Below, piece by piece: positions 49,701 to 62,362 of a DNA stretch of 64,000 nt. Source of the stretch: Salminus brasiliensis (taxonomy: Eukaryota > Chordata > Actinopteri > Characiformes > Bryconidae); contig NC_132880.1 of assembly GCF_030463535.1 (NCBI RefSeq), positions 32,976,342 to 33,040,341 of the forward strand. Reading direction: 5' to 3'. The position numbers and the translations under genes were made by a program. A model generated the notes under the pieces. That model had not been told where the DNA came from. It did no database searches and worked only from the letters and a program-made list of their open reading frames with translations. Each line of letters begins with the position of its first letter. Position 1 is the stretch's first letter.

Positions 49701-49924
49701 ACTTTCAACGTTCAAACGTATTTTAATAGACAGGAAGTCAGACACCAGATTTGATGCTTTCATGTATATAGACCTTAATTTTTTAATTATTTAATTTAGT
49801 TTAACATATATAGAGTTGCATATGGTATAAAATGTGTTTCGACAACTTTGGCCTACAGGCCACACTTTAGGCAGTCCTGTCCTACAGCTTTCTGAGTCTC
49901 TTTGGAAACATCTCTATTATGTAT

Positions 49925-50208
49925 ACAGGTGCACGTATTTGTCACTTTACAAATGTGTCCTCCGCATTTAACCCATCTGTGGTAGTGAACACACACTCAC
50001 ACACACTCACACACACTAGTGAACTAGGGGCAGTAAGTACACACACACACCCAGAGCGGTGGGCAGCCAACTCCAGCGCCCGGGGAGCAGAGAGGGTAAA
50101 GGGCCTTGCTCATAGGCTCAACAGTGGCAGCTTGCCAAGCCCGGGTATCGAACCCACAACCCTGTTATCAATAGCCCGGCTTTCTAACCGCTGAGTCACC
50201 ACTGCCCC
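49925..50208 (-). repeat. tRNA-derived SINE with A and B boxes
   Basis: On the minus strand the head at 50208 gives an A box TGACTCAGCGG (50198-50188) and, about 35 nt on, a B box GGTTCGATACC (50154-50144), the spacing of a tRNA-type RNA polymerase III promoter. The body ends in GGGTTAAATGCGGAGG. It is a SINE, not a tRNA gene: no acceptor stem closes. Confidence 0.8.
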
Positions 50209-51564
50209 ATATACTGTACTATTGTGCTGCTTTAACTTGTGATATGCTATAACACACAACAATTTATAATAAAAATACATAAATTGTTAGGAAATATTGA
50301 GAGGGGGGCTCATTAAATTGCATTCCTCAGGGGCCCATGCATATCTATGCGCAGGCCTGAGAGATTCTAGTGTACTATACAGTACTTTACCCAGTAACTT
50401 CTTTAAAACAAATGCAGAAGCTGTAAAGTTATGACAGTGAGGGTTAGGGATCAAGCATGCTGGATAGCAAGGCCATTTAAACAAGAATGTTATGGCATTA
50501 AATTTGAACTGCTTATATCTGCAATGATATTTCTGAGTGACATTACAGGCACCACATACAGTGGCATAATGCAGCCTGTAATTCAACATATATCAGCCAT
50601 TTAAATAGATTGCAGGCCTAAAGATCCATTTGAAAATATTTTATATACCACTAAGGAGCATGGCATACCTTCTGCTCCATCCAAAGCATTCCACTAAAAC
50701 TATCGTCTTTGAGCCAATGTTCAAGGGCCTGTTAGCGTAAAGACGTTAAGTGGCAGGGAAACCTTTTAAGGCCACAGACTTTTAAAGCTGCTCTGCATTG
50801 TAAATGGACGGTGTAATGTCCTAGAAGCTTTTGAAACTCTCTCTGCTAGGCTAACGGGTCTGTAAAAATCCTCCCGGCAGTGACATGAGCGAGAGAATGT
50901 GCCATCAGGGGATGGCTGAGAGCGATAATGCACCACAAGCTCATGAAAAAAAGAAAAAAAAAAAACAAGAGCACCCCAAGGAATCCAGAGCTACATCCCT
51001 AGCTGACATCACACAGAAAGAGTCTCTCTCAGCTCCAGCAGCAGTAATAGGACAACGGGTTTTATTTTAGATGATGCCGTGCGCAGCGGATCATCAATAA
51101 GGAATGGATTAAGTGCGCAGGGAAGTCACACTGCAACTGAATCATTAAGCTGCTTCTTCCCTCATTTTAATACATTAAGGCATTCTTATCTCCTGATGGA
51201 GTCTATTTCAGGAATTTCGCCTCTTATAATTCATGTAATTTGTATCTTGTAAAACACTCCAGCAGGAAATTGTACCTTCCACAGGGAGAAATTTCATCTT
51301 TACTTACTGACTTGAAAAAGGAAAGTCATGCAAGAAAACTTATGGTGCATTATTTCCAAAGACTGTGTTCCACTGGTCTGTCTCGAGCAGGCCGATACAT
51401 CTGCGACCTTTTTCCCTGTATAACGTAGGAGGAAGCTGATGGTAGAAATTCTTATATTTTATTTTATTCCCATTTATGATTAGGATTCTCCAACCTCTCT
51501 TTGTCCATTTATCAAAAATTAGGCAATAATACTTTTTCCAAGTTCTGACCATGCCTTTGGAATA
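50209..51564. other. no gene seen; possible conserved non-coding stretch
   Basis: 50,690-51,300 is free of simple repeats and balanced in composition, which is sometimes the look of conserved non-coding elements. This is a weak impression only. Confidence 0.3.
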
Positions 51565-51835
51565 TGATAATGATGGAGGAGAAAACTCATAGATGTTTGG
51601 GCTGGAGTTCAGGTGGCTTTCTGCTTTGAGCTAGAAGGCCAGACCCCCATCTGATAAGTGGAGCTTGGACTGAGAGCTATGACTGAGGTAAAGAGAGAAG
51701 CCAGGGAGGTGGTGGGGTGCCTGAACAAGGTCCATTCATTCATCCATCCATCCATCCATCTTTGTATCCATGGTGAAGAAGATTGAAGTAATAGGACATT
51801 AGATTGGGAGGAGGAGGGGCTTCAGGCATGTTCAG
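51565..51835 (+). repeat. unclassified repeat family R2, copy 2
   Basis: GGAGGAGAAAACTC, CTTTCTGCTTTGAGCTAGAA and GGCCAGACCCCCATCTG. It contains a short CATC run at about 51,736-51,760. Confidence 0.5.
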
Positions 51836-53066
51836 GTAACTCATAGCTCCACTTCGTTACTAGCTTTAAGACTGATGTACATAAATGAGCTCTTTTCTGA
51901 TTGGCCCTGTATTGTGCTGCATTTAAAAAGCAGTCTGGGCTGAAATACTCTGTATAACGTTATTGTGAATAGGCGGAGCTACATAAACTGCTGTTGTGTG
52001 ATTAGGTGGATATATGTAACTATGTCAGATCTTATAACATTACTAAAACAATGAATTAACTTAGTCTCTACAAATAGACTGTGTGAACTGGGGAGTGAAT
52101 GGTACATTTTAAAACTTTAACAATAGCTTCTATGTTTCTATCAACCTTTAGTGCAAATCACAAGCAATAAAAATGTTTTAAAAAGTATTTTTTTTTGCAG
52201 GTTTAATCACTAATGTTTACATAATTCATTAACCCCTTAAACATCCTATGTGTTATTACCAACGTCTATAACCAAAGAATAGCCCCATCAGTTTGTACAG
52301 AAGTCCCTGTAGTATAATACGCCTTGAGGGGTTAAATTCTTCATTAAAAATGGCAAAGAAATAATAATACATACATATTGTGCCACGTTTGGGGAAAAAA
52401 CTCCTTAAATAAGCTTCAGTATAGTTAATGAGACGATTCACGAAAAAAATAGTACCTAGTTTGCTTCTTTTGTTTAGTGTTGGAAGTATGAGGCTAATGT
52501 AGCTAACAAGTCACAAAGCTCTGTCTCTCCCAATATAATTTTGTAACATGGACATCCATTAAACGAGTCTCGTAGCTCCAGTGCAAAATTAAAAAGCAAT
52601 CTTCAGACTCCAAACGCGTCCTGGCTAATCGGGTACATGTGGGGCATGAAAAAAAGAAAAAAGATGTTTTGCTTAGCCATTCCTTTAACCTTGAGTTATG
52701 CTGGCTTCAAGTCATGTTGGAACTATTGTAGTTACGGGAGAAGTGCACATATACGCCACAAACTCATATTTATTCTTATTTTCTAATGGTTTGCTTTTAT
52801 CCACACATGAAAAATGACTGTAATTGTAAATATACTTGCTCACTGTTGGCAAAAGAAAGCCCTTTTTCCCCAGGGTGTTTGTGTTGTTTTCAACCAAGAC
52901 CACCTGAACAGAAATCATGTGATACTTTCAAGCTCCAGAGCCATAAGTTCAAACCTCCGAGGTGGACCTGAGGGCAGCATTAGTGTCAAGGGATAGTACA
53001 TGGACTTAAATAAGCAGATTATGTTTCATTTTGTTTAAAACCATAAGAACAGACAAGCACCTATGA

Positions 53067-53088
53067 CCCCCCCCCCCCCCCCCCCCCC
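53067..53088. repeat. C homopolymer
   Basis: 22 consecutive C. Confidence 0.95.
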
Positions 53089-53619
53089 ATCATTTCTAAC
53101 TGCCAGGTTTTGAGAAATTCACGGCACTCGCTTGATAGGAAGACAGTGTGGTAGGCTCCCAAAAAGGAAGTCTAGCTGCTCCTGCCAGCAGTACCAGTGG
53201 TACGGGCAGTGGTCCGACAGATCCAGGACACATCCCTATTTGGCACCATTACTAAACTAGCGCATGCTGAAGAAGTGCGAGAGCCAACTAAGTAGTGTGT
53301 CATTGTTTGAACTCCCTGTCATTGCAGATTCTTTAAGAGTGCTTCACACTGAATTGTGAGGACAGTGCATCGTGCCCACGTCAGCAGTTTAAAACAATTA
53401 GAAGAGGAAGTCAGTCGCAAACAGAGGCACAGCTCAGGCCTGTGGGACATCTAAAGATAGAGCAGAGAAAGGAGAGCAGAGAGCAGTATAGACAGTTACA
53501 AGAGGACAGAATAAAGAATACAGAAAGTAGAAGAAAGGGAACCTGAAGTGCCACTGTAAGCTTTTTAGTGCATTGTGACTTAACGTTAGTGTCACTTGCC
53601 ACTTTTGTCCTCGACCTGC

Positions 53620-53690
53620 TCATTTCTATAAAGCTGCTTTGTTACAGTATTTGACACCCGAGAGGTAGAATTAAATTGAATTGCAGTAAG
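53620..53690 (-). repeat. interspersed repeat, partial copy c
   Basis: ATAAAGCTGCTTTGTTACAG followed by a tail ending AAATTGAATTGC matches the end of copies a and b. Confidence 0.45.
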
Positions 53691-54017
53691 TGTTATATTA
53701 GCATTAGCCTCCTCTCAGTACGAGGTCACTCCGCACAGCAATGCAGCATTTGGTGATGTAATCATAAAGGCCAAGAGAGGTGAAGGGGGACAAATGAGGA
53801 GAATACTGAGGAATTTATATATATGACTTTGCTGCCATCTGTTGATGTAGTGTAATATCTCTGCTCTGCTATTTTACGATGGTGAGTTCAGGCAATGTGG
53901 ACTTGGATGGGTTTCAAGATAACACATTTAAAGGTGGGGTGGTGGGATGATAGTTATGAACTGTAGGTATACTTGGCTTTCATTCATTTGAAAGCAGGAA
54001 AAATGTATTTTTTAATG

Positions 54018-54420
54018 AAGTCAAGTCAAGTCAAGTCAAGTGGGTTTATTGTCATTTCAACTACATACAGAGTACACAGTGAAACGAAACAACGTTCCTC
54101 CAGGACCATGGTGCAACATAGACAAACAAGTGCGGACAGACAACACAACACAGTACAGACAGAGGATAATAAATAATGACGGTAGTGTGCAAGTTGTGCA
54201 ATGTGCAATAAGTAGAGTCCAGTGAGGTAGTAAAGTTATTAGTGCAAATGCTTGTGCAAAAAATGCTTCCCATTTTATCTGGGGTAAATGGTTGGAAAGA
54301 GAGAGAGAGAGGGAGAGTGTACATGTACCAGAAAGATATCAGTTCAGAAGTTGAGTTGTGTTGAGGAGTCTGATGGCTTGGGGGAAGAAGCTGTTGCAGA
54401 GTCTGGTCGTGTTGGACCAG
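54018..54420 (-). mobile_element. LINE (L2-like) 3' fragment with CTTGA repeats
   Basis: In the minus direction it reads CNSFFPQAIRLLN near 54,400-54,350 and ends in a microsatellite of TTGAC units (plus strand AAGTC, 54,018-54,040). 5' truncated. Confidence 0.7.
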
Positions 54421-54545
54421 AAAACCATGTATCTCCAAAATTATCATTTTACAGGAGAAGGCAGAAATGTTCTTATGTTTGAATGTATAATAAGAGCTTA
54501 TTCCAAGTAATTTAGAGTATTTCTATTGGTCTATTTATTTAGAAT
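54418..54545 (-). repeat. unclassified repeat family R1, copy 3 (partial, reverse)
   Basis: CATGTATCTCCAAAATTATC followed by TTACAGGAGAAGG is the reverse of the end of copy 2. Confidence 0.5.
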
Positions 54546-54619
54546 GATGCTATGGGACTACGGGGCAGCTACAAGGTTCAAACCATGGTGAAAACTAAAC
54601 ACGGACAAAAATGGAGATG

Positions 54620-55666
54620 CACTAAAAGTATTCAATTACTCATCCACATCATTGAGTTCAGGTGTTCAAGTCAATTCCATGGCCACAGGTGTATAAAACT
54701 AAGCACATGCAGCCTGTTTCTACAAACATTTGTAAAAGAATGGGAAAGAATTGCATGGAATTACATGGAAGCATGGGACTGTGATAGGATGCCACCTGTG
54801 CAACAAGTCCAGTCTGGAAATTTCCTCGCTATTAAATATTCCACAGTCAACTGTCAGTGGTATTATAACAAAGTGGGAGCGATTGGGAATGACAGCAACT
54901 CAGCCATGAAGTGGAAATGACATAGTGGGGTCGCCAACTTTCTTTCGAGTCAATTGCTACAGACCTCCAAACTTCATCCAAGCCTTACATCGCCAAGCGC
55001 AATGCAAAGCTTTAAATGCAGTGGTGTAAAGCAGTCCGCCACTGGACTCTAGAGCAGTGGAGACATGTTCTCTGGAGTTCTGCGTCTGGCAATCCGATGG
55101 ACAAGTCTGGGTTTGGCGGTTGCCAGGAGAACGTACTTGTCTGCCTGCATTGTGCCAAGTGTAAAGTTTGGTGGAGGGGGGATTATGGTGTGGGGTTGTT
55201 TTTTTAGGAGTTGGGTTCAGCCCTCAGTGAAAGGAACCAAGAGATTTTGGTCAAGTTCATGCTACCAACTTTGCATTAACAGTTTGGGTATGGTCCCTTC
55301 CTGTTCCAACATGACTGTGCACCAGTGCACAACGCAAGGTCCATGAAGACATGAATGAGCGAGTTTGGTGTAGAAGAACTTGATGGACCTGAGCTCAACC
55401 TGATTGACACCTTTGGGATGAATTAGAGCAGAGACTGCGAGCCAGGCCTTCTCATCCAACGTCAGTGTCTGACCTCACAAATGCGATTCTGGAAGAATGG
55501 CCAAAAATTCCTATAAACAGTAAACTTCTACACCTTGTGGAAAGTCTTTCACAAGACAATATGGGTGACCCAACATCATATTAAACCCTATGGATTAAGA
55601 ATGGGATGTCACTCAAGGTCATATGCATGCGAAGGCAGGTGAGCGAATACTTTTGGCAATGTAGTG
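54620..55666 (+). mobile_element. decayed Tc1-like transposon (transposase pseudogene)
   Basis: Left end resembles ACTAAAAGTATTCAATTACT; right end GAATACTTTTGGCAATGTAG plus TG, then TA. Inside, VKFGGGGIMVWGCFF and FGVEELDGPELNLIDTFWDE are recognisable in shifted frames. Frameshifts and internal gaps make it inactive. It is a different lineage from the 37,990 copy. Confidence 0.85.
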
Positions 55667-55854
55667 TACATGGTTTTCACTGAACTGCAGCGATATTCAT
55701 TAACTTACAATGTGAATATTTTACAGGTGTTTTAAAGGGGAACATTTCCTTTAATAAAGGCATTTCTTTTGGGTTTAAGTTAACTGGCTTCTTTGTGAAA
55801 CACCCCTTTGGTCACCAACAAATACCAGCATATCGTTGTTGTCCTGCAAAAAAC

Positions 55855-56085
55855 GGATGTCTCCATTTTTGCCGTTTTTTACTTTTTAACATAATGTGAA
55901 TCTGGCAGTTGTTCTGTACATCTTGTCTGAATTTGTTGATGACTGGACCAATAGAAATGCTCCAAAATGACTTGCAATACAATCTTTTTACAATGACGTC
56001 CACTGAAGGTCAAGAAGGTTTTTTTCCTTCTCCTGTACAGCTGCCATTTTGGAGATACATGTTTTTTGTCCGACAGCCACATTAT
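55855..56085 (+). repeat. unclassified repeat family R1, copy 2
   Basis: Same order of segments as the 3,535 copy. Its end, CTCCTGTACAGCTGCCATTT then GGAGATACATG, is also found reversed at about 54,425. Confidence 0.55.
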
Positions 56086-56104
56086 GTCATGTTTTGAATG
56101 CTGG

Positions 56105-56300
56105 TATGTTGGTCAACAGTAATGCAAGGTTATGTCCTGATCATCAGCAAAAACAGCATTGGTTGTGTAGAAAGCTGGTATGCTGACTGACCAGCATCAG
56201 GCCCACATTAAACCAGTTAATGTTGTGCTTTGAACACTGGTTTGCCACTGGTCTCCACAAGACCAGCATGAACCAGCCGTTTAGCAGCGCTGGCGTACTA
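56105..56300. repeat. CCAGC/GCTGG repeat, second copy
   Basis: Repeated ACCAGC and CTGGT words (GACCAGCATGAACCAGCC and similar), same type as 19,618. Confidence 0.5.
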
Positions 56301-56457
56301 TGGCAAATCTTTTGATAGCCAAGCACTTTTTTAACAGAACAAAACAAAACTGTTAGAGTAGATCATCTCCTCACATTGATGATTCAATACTGCAGTAATC
56401 TCCACTCCACTCCACCAGGACAGTTCATTGCCTTTATTTAGTAATAATCAGGCTCAT

Positions 56458-56700
56458 CATGGGCAGTACGGTGGCGCTGCAGGGGCCTGGGGTTGTGGGT
56501 TAGAGCCATGCTCTCCAGTCTCTGGCTGTGAGGTGTGTTTGGTGTGTTCTCTGATTTTCTTTCCACTTCCTACCTGTATGGACTAGTGCCCCTGGGGGAC
56601 TTGGAGGTATTCTTGCCTTGTGCCCAATGATTCTGGGTTGGCTCAGGGCCCACCATGAACCTGATCAGGAAATAGCAGATAAGAAGACGGATGGATGGAG
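56458..56700 (+). repeat. second SINE-like family, copy 1
   Basis: Starts GGCAGTACGGTGGCGCTGCA, then TTGTGGGTTAGAGCC (B-box-like), then GGTGTGTTCTC and TGCCTTGTGCCCAATGATTC, ending in ATGGATGG. This order is typical of a common fish SINE. Confidence 0.6.
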
Positions 56701-56999
56701 AAATCATCATTCCACCTTTAAAACTATTGGCACACATGGTATTACCTCTGACAGACAGAGTCTAAAAGGTGTATTTCATTACTAGTTTGAGCTCTTCTTG
56801 ATCCTTACTCAGAGAACGCCTCACTATGCTCAGATGAACCGTGATGAGCTGCTGCTCTCTAGTGGTGAGACTGAAGAATTGCACTGTAACGAGAAAGACC
56901 ACATTTTTAGTCCTGTTAAAGAGGCCATTCATTTAAAAGAGGCAATTAAATGTTTACGATGTAGCTAACAGTCAACGTGGTAGAAATGCACAACTATTT

Positions 57000-57290
57000 T
57001 ATGAATGCTTACACACTATTTACAATGTGCACCCCCCCCACACACACACATGTGCAATTAAGAGGAAATTTGCAATAATTTGTAAATAATCTGTAAATAT
57101 TATTGTTATTGTTGTTGTTTTTTACTTCTATTATTTATATTGTGTGTGTGTATATAGTGGTGATTTATCTACGTTTTTGCATCTAAATGTCTTGCTATCC
57201 CTTTTCTTCTGTGACACTGAGAATTTCCCCACTGTGGGACTCTAATAAAGCCTCCTCTTGTCTTATTTTGCATTGTATTATCATATTTTC
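57000..57290 (+). mobile_element. probable LINE 3' tail
   Basis: Ends GAATTTCCCCACTGTGGGAC plus TCTAATAAAG and a TCTTG-rich tail, the common end of fish LINE 3' UTRs. No coding remnant seen. Confidence 0.5.
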
Positions 57291-57959
57291 TGTATGGTTT
57301 TATATCTTATATTTTCATGACTGTAACCTTTTAGTCATCCTAACGTCATCTGGCCTACAGTCTCAGTGCTGCATCATAGATATGAGAGGTGGCCTGTTCT
57401 GTGGATGCTCACCTGTGAGTCAGAGCAACTGGCAACACTGCACAAGCAGAACTGACCAATCAGATCACCAGGGCGTTCCCTCCTCCAACAGGGTTGCCAG
57501 GTTGGAGGGAAACCCTCTCCTGTAGTTGTGGTTGTTCCTGAGGAGGGATTTGTTTGCAGTTGGCAGTTAAGGCTGTATTAAGTAGAGACTTGCAAAGAGA
57601 CCAAATTGCAATTGCAAAGAGACCAAAGTCATAACAAATAAACAAATAAACCAACTCATGAATCATAAGGTTGGACAGATGAAACCGTACAATAACATTG
57701 GATAAATTATTGTAATAAAGTCAACAATTGGAAATACCTGATATTAACAACAAAACGATCGGTATCATGTATTTATAAGAGCTTTAACAGAATGAGATTT
57801 TATTCAGACAGGATATATGGCATCAGTACAGACGTAACGAGTGTGTAAAAATTCTTTACAAAATCTAAGAGATGTAATTATAACAGAAATTTGCATTCAA
57901 ATGTATTTTATCTTATTGGCAAGTGACATTTAAATGACATGAACTGACTGAGAAATGTG

Positions 57960-58186
57960 ATGATGCAGGCGTGGAGAAAGAGAACAGAGGAGTAATTGGT
58001 TGCGGGGTTAATTTGGAGGATCTGGCAACCCGCGTGCTCTTATCGTTGTGGAGGCTGACGCGCTTCATTTTTTCTGAGGGATACTCCGGCTCGGTCTGCC
58101 TTGGTTTTCTTTTAAAACGTTAGATTTTCGGCTGATGTGTTTGTGATTGCGTGTGACTGATCTTTGCAGCGAGAAAACCGTCCGCC
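57960..58186 (+). promoter_or_regulatory. tspan13: presumed tspan13 promoter and 5' UTR
   Basis: Modestly CpG-enriched DNA just upstream of the start codon, in an otherwise A/T-rich zone. No TATA box in a clear position and no distinct binding site that I can defend. The position is inferred from the gene. Confidence 0.4.
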
Positions 58187-58249
58187 ATGAGCTGCTCCGG
58201 ATTCACCTGCTCCAAAAACTGCCTGTGCGCCATCAACCTGCTCTATGTG
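58187..58249 (+). CDS. tspan13: tspan13 coding exon 1 (residues 1-21)
   Basis: [20 protein letters not shown] plus Val, closely matching the TSPAN13 N terminus. G at -3 gives a fair Kozak context. An in-frame TGA at 58154-58156 fixes this as the first start. Donor GTG|GTGAGT. Confidence 0.94.
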
Positions 58250-58667
58250 GTGAGTGAGCCCAGCAGCAGCAGCAGCAGCAGCAACCGCAGCAGCCGCAGC
58301 AGCCGCAGCCATATGGAGCCTGCAGCTGAACTACATCTGCTATTTCTGCTCGAATCTGGAGGGGTTTGGGTGAATGTCTTGGCTGGGGAAGCGGTGTTGG
58401 TAAATAATAGGCCTCAGTACATCCAGCCGAGCTCTTCTGAATTATTGAGGACGGTGCATTGTGTGTGTGTGTGTGTGTGAGGTGCTGATCAGCTTTGGGC
58501 TGCAGCTCATGGCGTTTCCTTTCACTCCTCCATTCCGGCAAAACTCACGTCCTGTCTTTGTTCTAGCTTTCAACGTGTCTGATAAAGCCCCAGTCACTCA
58601 TTCCGGTTCGTCTGTCTTGTGTGTTGGCTTTTGAACACTGGGTGTAAGTCTGATTCTTTGCATTCAC

Positions 58668-58713
<46 letters not shown>

Positions 58714-61700
58714 GTGTGTATTTTTGGTCAGTTTGTGTGTTGACCTCCATACTACTACCAGTTGACCTGGTAGTTATGGAGTGGGTGAGTGTGGTGTTTT
58801 GTCACCAGATACCAAATTGTAAACCATCAGGTCCACTCCACTGAACCGTTACACCACTCTCGGGTTATGGTAGGCCAGTTGTCCCATGTTGTCTTTGCTC
58901 TGTGTTTGTCAGTGTTGTAGATACTGGAATCCCCTGCTTTTGTGCCACACTATCCGCAGGGATCAGAAGTACCTGTAGTCCCATCAACTATCACCGTCAC
59001 CGCTTGAAAAACACTGAACAGCTCCATATTTCAATACAGAAAGTGTTGTAATTGGTCCTGGTTAACTGGATTTAGTCCTGGAGGCTCACTGTACTCAGTA
59101 TGGGATACTTATGAGAGAGAGTGAGTGAGAGAGTGTGAGTATAAGTATGAAGTTTGCATATCTAGATACAGACCTACACATACAGCTATACATCTAGGCA
59201 TATGCACACATCAACCACTGTGTTGAAGCTGCTGATGGAGTGATAATGATTTTTTTTTAAATAATAATAAATAAAAATGGGATGGTATTTTTTGAGCACA
59301 AGCCTTTTTTTAAGAATTTGCCGCTACTGATGCATTTTGGCTGTGTGTCAAAATATTGCGATAAATATCATGTCTTTAAATATTGAAATATCATATTATT
59401 ACCATATCGCCCAGTATTTGATTTGTTTTAAATATACATTGCCCTTCAAATTGATTGGGTTGTACAACTTCACAGCTTCTTCTTCAGGGCTTAGACACTG
59501 CAAGTATGAGAATATGTTCTTCCAAGGAGGGAATGTTCAGTCCCTTAAAACAGGGGTGGAGAATTCCAGTCCTGGAGGGTCGGATTTCTGCACAGTTGTG
59601 TGGTATTGTTTCCGACTCAGGCACACTTGATTTAACTCATCGGCTAATGACCAGGTTTAGTTGGTGTACTAGAGCAGTGAAACCACCGAACTGTGCTGAA
59701 ATCTCACGCGCAAATATTTAACCAGTCATTTGGACTACGGGGCTTCTGGTTATTTGGATTTTTTTGCTGAGATGCAAAAGCTTTGTATTTCCAAGATGTC
59801 TTTGTGAACTCCAGTCACTGTATGGAATTGATCCAGCAGCACACCTGGTTTACTTTAATGGCGAATTGATGAGAGAAACTAAATATTGCATATGAAAGTA
59901 CTGGCCTTCCTCCAGTAGAGAGCTGGGAAAGCTAACTCTTGCCCACATCAAACGGCCATGTTATTTGTGTTTATTCAAATGTAAATGGCTTTTTTTTAAC
60001 AAATAAGCATCACTTCCTAGATGAATAGCTTTATGTTCCTCAGAATTTCTTTTCCCCTTTTAGCATCATTTCCTAGTTTTAGCCAGCATTGAAGTTTTCC
60101 TTCTTCGTGGTTAAACATTATACTCAGAGTTTGAACAGGTCAGATCACTGATTAAGGTTAAATATTAAGAAAAACAGTGAAATTTTTTTTATCTACTTGC
60201 TGCTGTGATATAAGAATCCATATGTTGTTGTAGAGGCACTTGCACAGATTATTTCACAGATGAACTGATACACCTCTGTCTGCTAATGTGTGCTCCAGTC
60301 TCTAATTTCTTTTGGTTGTTCTTTTTTCCCCTGCAGATGGTGAGCATGCTAATGATCGGTATCGCTGCATGGGGGAAGTGGTTCGGCCTAGTCTCAAGCT
60401 TTCAGGTGGTGGGAGGCATCATCGGGATAGGGGTATTCCTCTTCTTCGTCGCTTTGGCTGGACTCATTGGTGCCATTAAGCACCACCAAGTTCTACTCTT
60501 CTTTGTATCCTTTACTGTGTTCATCTGCATCTACACAAACTCACCCTTAACACACACATGGTCATATTAGGTGTAGGCATTTGACAGGTTTTCTTCCAAA
60601 TGCTCATTTTCTATGCATAAAACAATACTTACTTTCATAATAATAAGCACTTTGTGATTCATGTTTAAATGACATGGGTGGTATAAATATTTATTATCAT
60701 TATTATTGTTATTGTTGTATTGAATGCACCAATATGTGAAATTCTAGGCTGATGAAAATTACCCATATATACATATGCATTTGTGGCTGATAAATAGTAC
60801 ACTCATCATGGGCGCAAATGTCACAGAAATGTTATGTTGTCAGTGAGCTGTACACTTCTCTGTGCCCACATAAACATTTACCAACACACAGTACAATAGG
60901 AAAGTCTAAGAGTTCCATGCAGATCTGGGAAGGAATGTCCACATTTACACAAAGAAAAGCCCTAGGCTGTCCCCCTCAGCTACAAGGAAATCAGGTTGGA
61001 TGGTCAAAAGCAACCCAACCCCAAAAACCACACTTTTAGGCTTGGCTAAAGTTTATGACTAACTACTTGGATAAAGAAAAAAGCCGTCTGAAGGAAGGTT
61101 TTATGGTCAGATGAAGCAAAGATGTTTTTTGACCCTGCATGGATTTCAGAAATCCAGTTCTTGTTTGTTTAATGTAGTCACTCCATTTTGGCCCAGAAAA
61201 AGAACAGTTAAAAAAAATAATGTTGAGTCCAATTTTGCTGTGTCCATGATGAGTGTAGGTAAACATCCGAATGCAACATTGATGTTTCTGTAGGGTTAAT
61301 AAAGTACTAAAATTAACAAAGTGCAAATGTTTTAGTGCAGCAACCCAGTGTCATCTAAATTTGTGGTTTTCCAGAGTACAAAAAAAAATGTTGAAATATC
61401 AGTCAGATCTAAACTTCTGTTCCAAATAAAGCATCTGCAAATACCAAATGGATTTTAGGCATCCCTACTGAGAATAATATAAATAATAGTAATAAGAAAA
61501 ATAAAAATATTTTATATTTTATATAATAATAATATGTATTTGATTTATGGAGCAAGAATCATTTTCAGATACAGAAGAAATGTATGGTCAGTATGACAAA
61601 CTGAGGCAATTTGGTTATTGTCAAATTGAATGATACATAATAATAATAGTAATAAAAAAAAGCTAAAAGAAACTCACATGACTCTGATTCTGTCATTTTA

Positions 61701-62290
61701 AATATTAAAACATAATGAAACAAAATGATAACTGTTGTTTACATTTGAGAATATTTATTGATTTAACGGAACAGTAGTAATTGTCAGAACTAAAAAAAAA
61801 AAGGCATGTATAAAAAGTTACTGTTAGTTTGTTGTCCTAACGGCAGTGAACCTGATGAAGCCAACTCTTCCTTTATTCCTCCTTAATGATTGAGTATTAG
61901 TACATGATTATCCTGTTCCTAGTGTTTGTGGTCCAGTTCTCAGTGTCCAGTGCATGCTTGGCCATCAACAAAGAGCAGCAGGTAAGACTGTAGTTAGGGG
62001 CACTGTAGCTTCATTGACATAAAGCATAAATGTAGTGAATTATGGACCATTAAAGATGGTAGTGGTGGTAATGAATAATTGACGTAAATGCAGTCTGCTT
62101 TTCTCAGCACTGGTTTTCCTGCATGCTGAACAGTTTTCCTGGACAGTGTTTATTTTTAGAAACCTATTCAGACTGATTTACTGTTGTTTTATTTCTGGCA
62201 ACCCAGTCTTTTCCCTTTTGTAGATCTTTGTAGCGTTTGCTCTTTAGGATGAATTTAGTATCTTTTGTCTTTTAATAAAGCTTTGTGGTT

Positions 62291-62362
<72 letters not shown>

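Noticed and set aside
50144..50198. A possible tRNA gene
   Set aside because: It has A and B boxes but no folding acceptor stem, and it continues into a SINE body.
54552..54920. 122-codon open frame, plus strand
   Set aside because: It covers the left part of the decayed Tc1 element, whose real transposase frame is broken; no complete protein.
60505..60570. Extension of tspan13 exon 2 to a stop at 60570
   Set aside because: The tetraspanin sequence continues in exon 3 after a GT donor at 60505; the extension would cut the protein after TM2.
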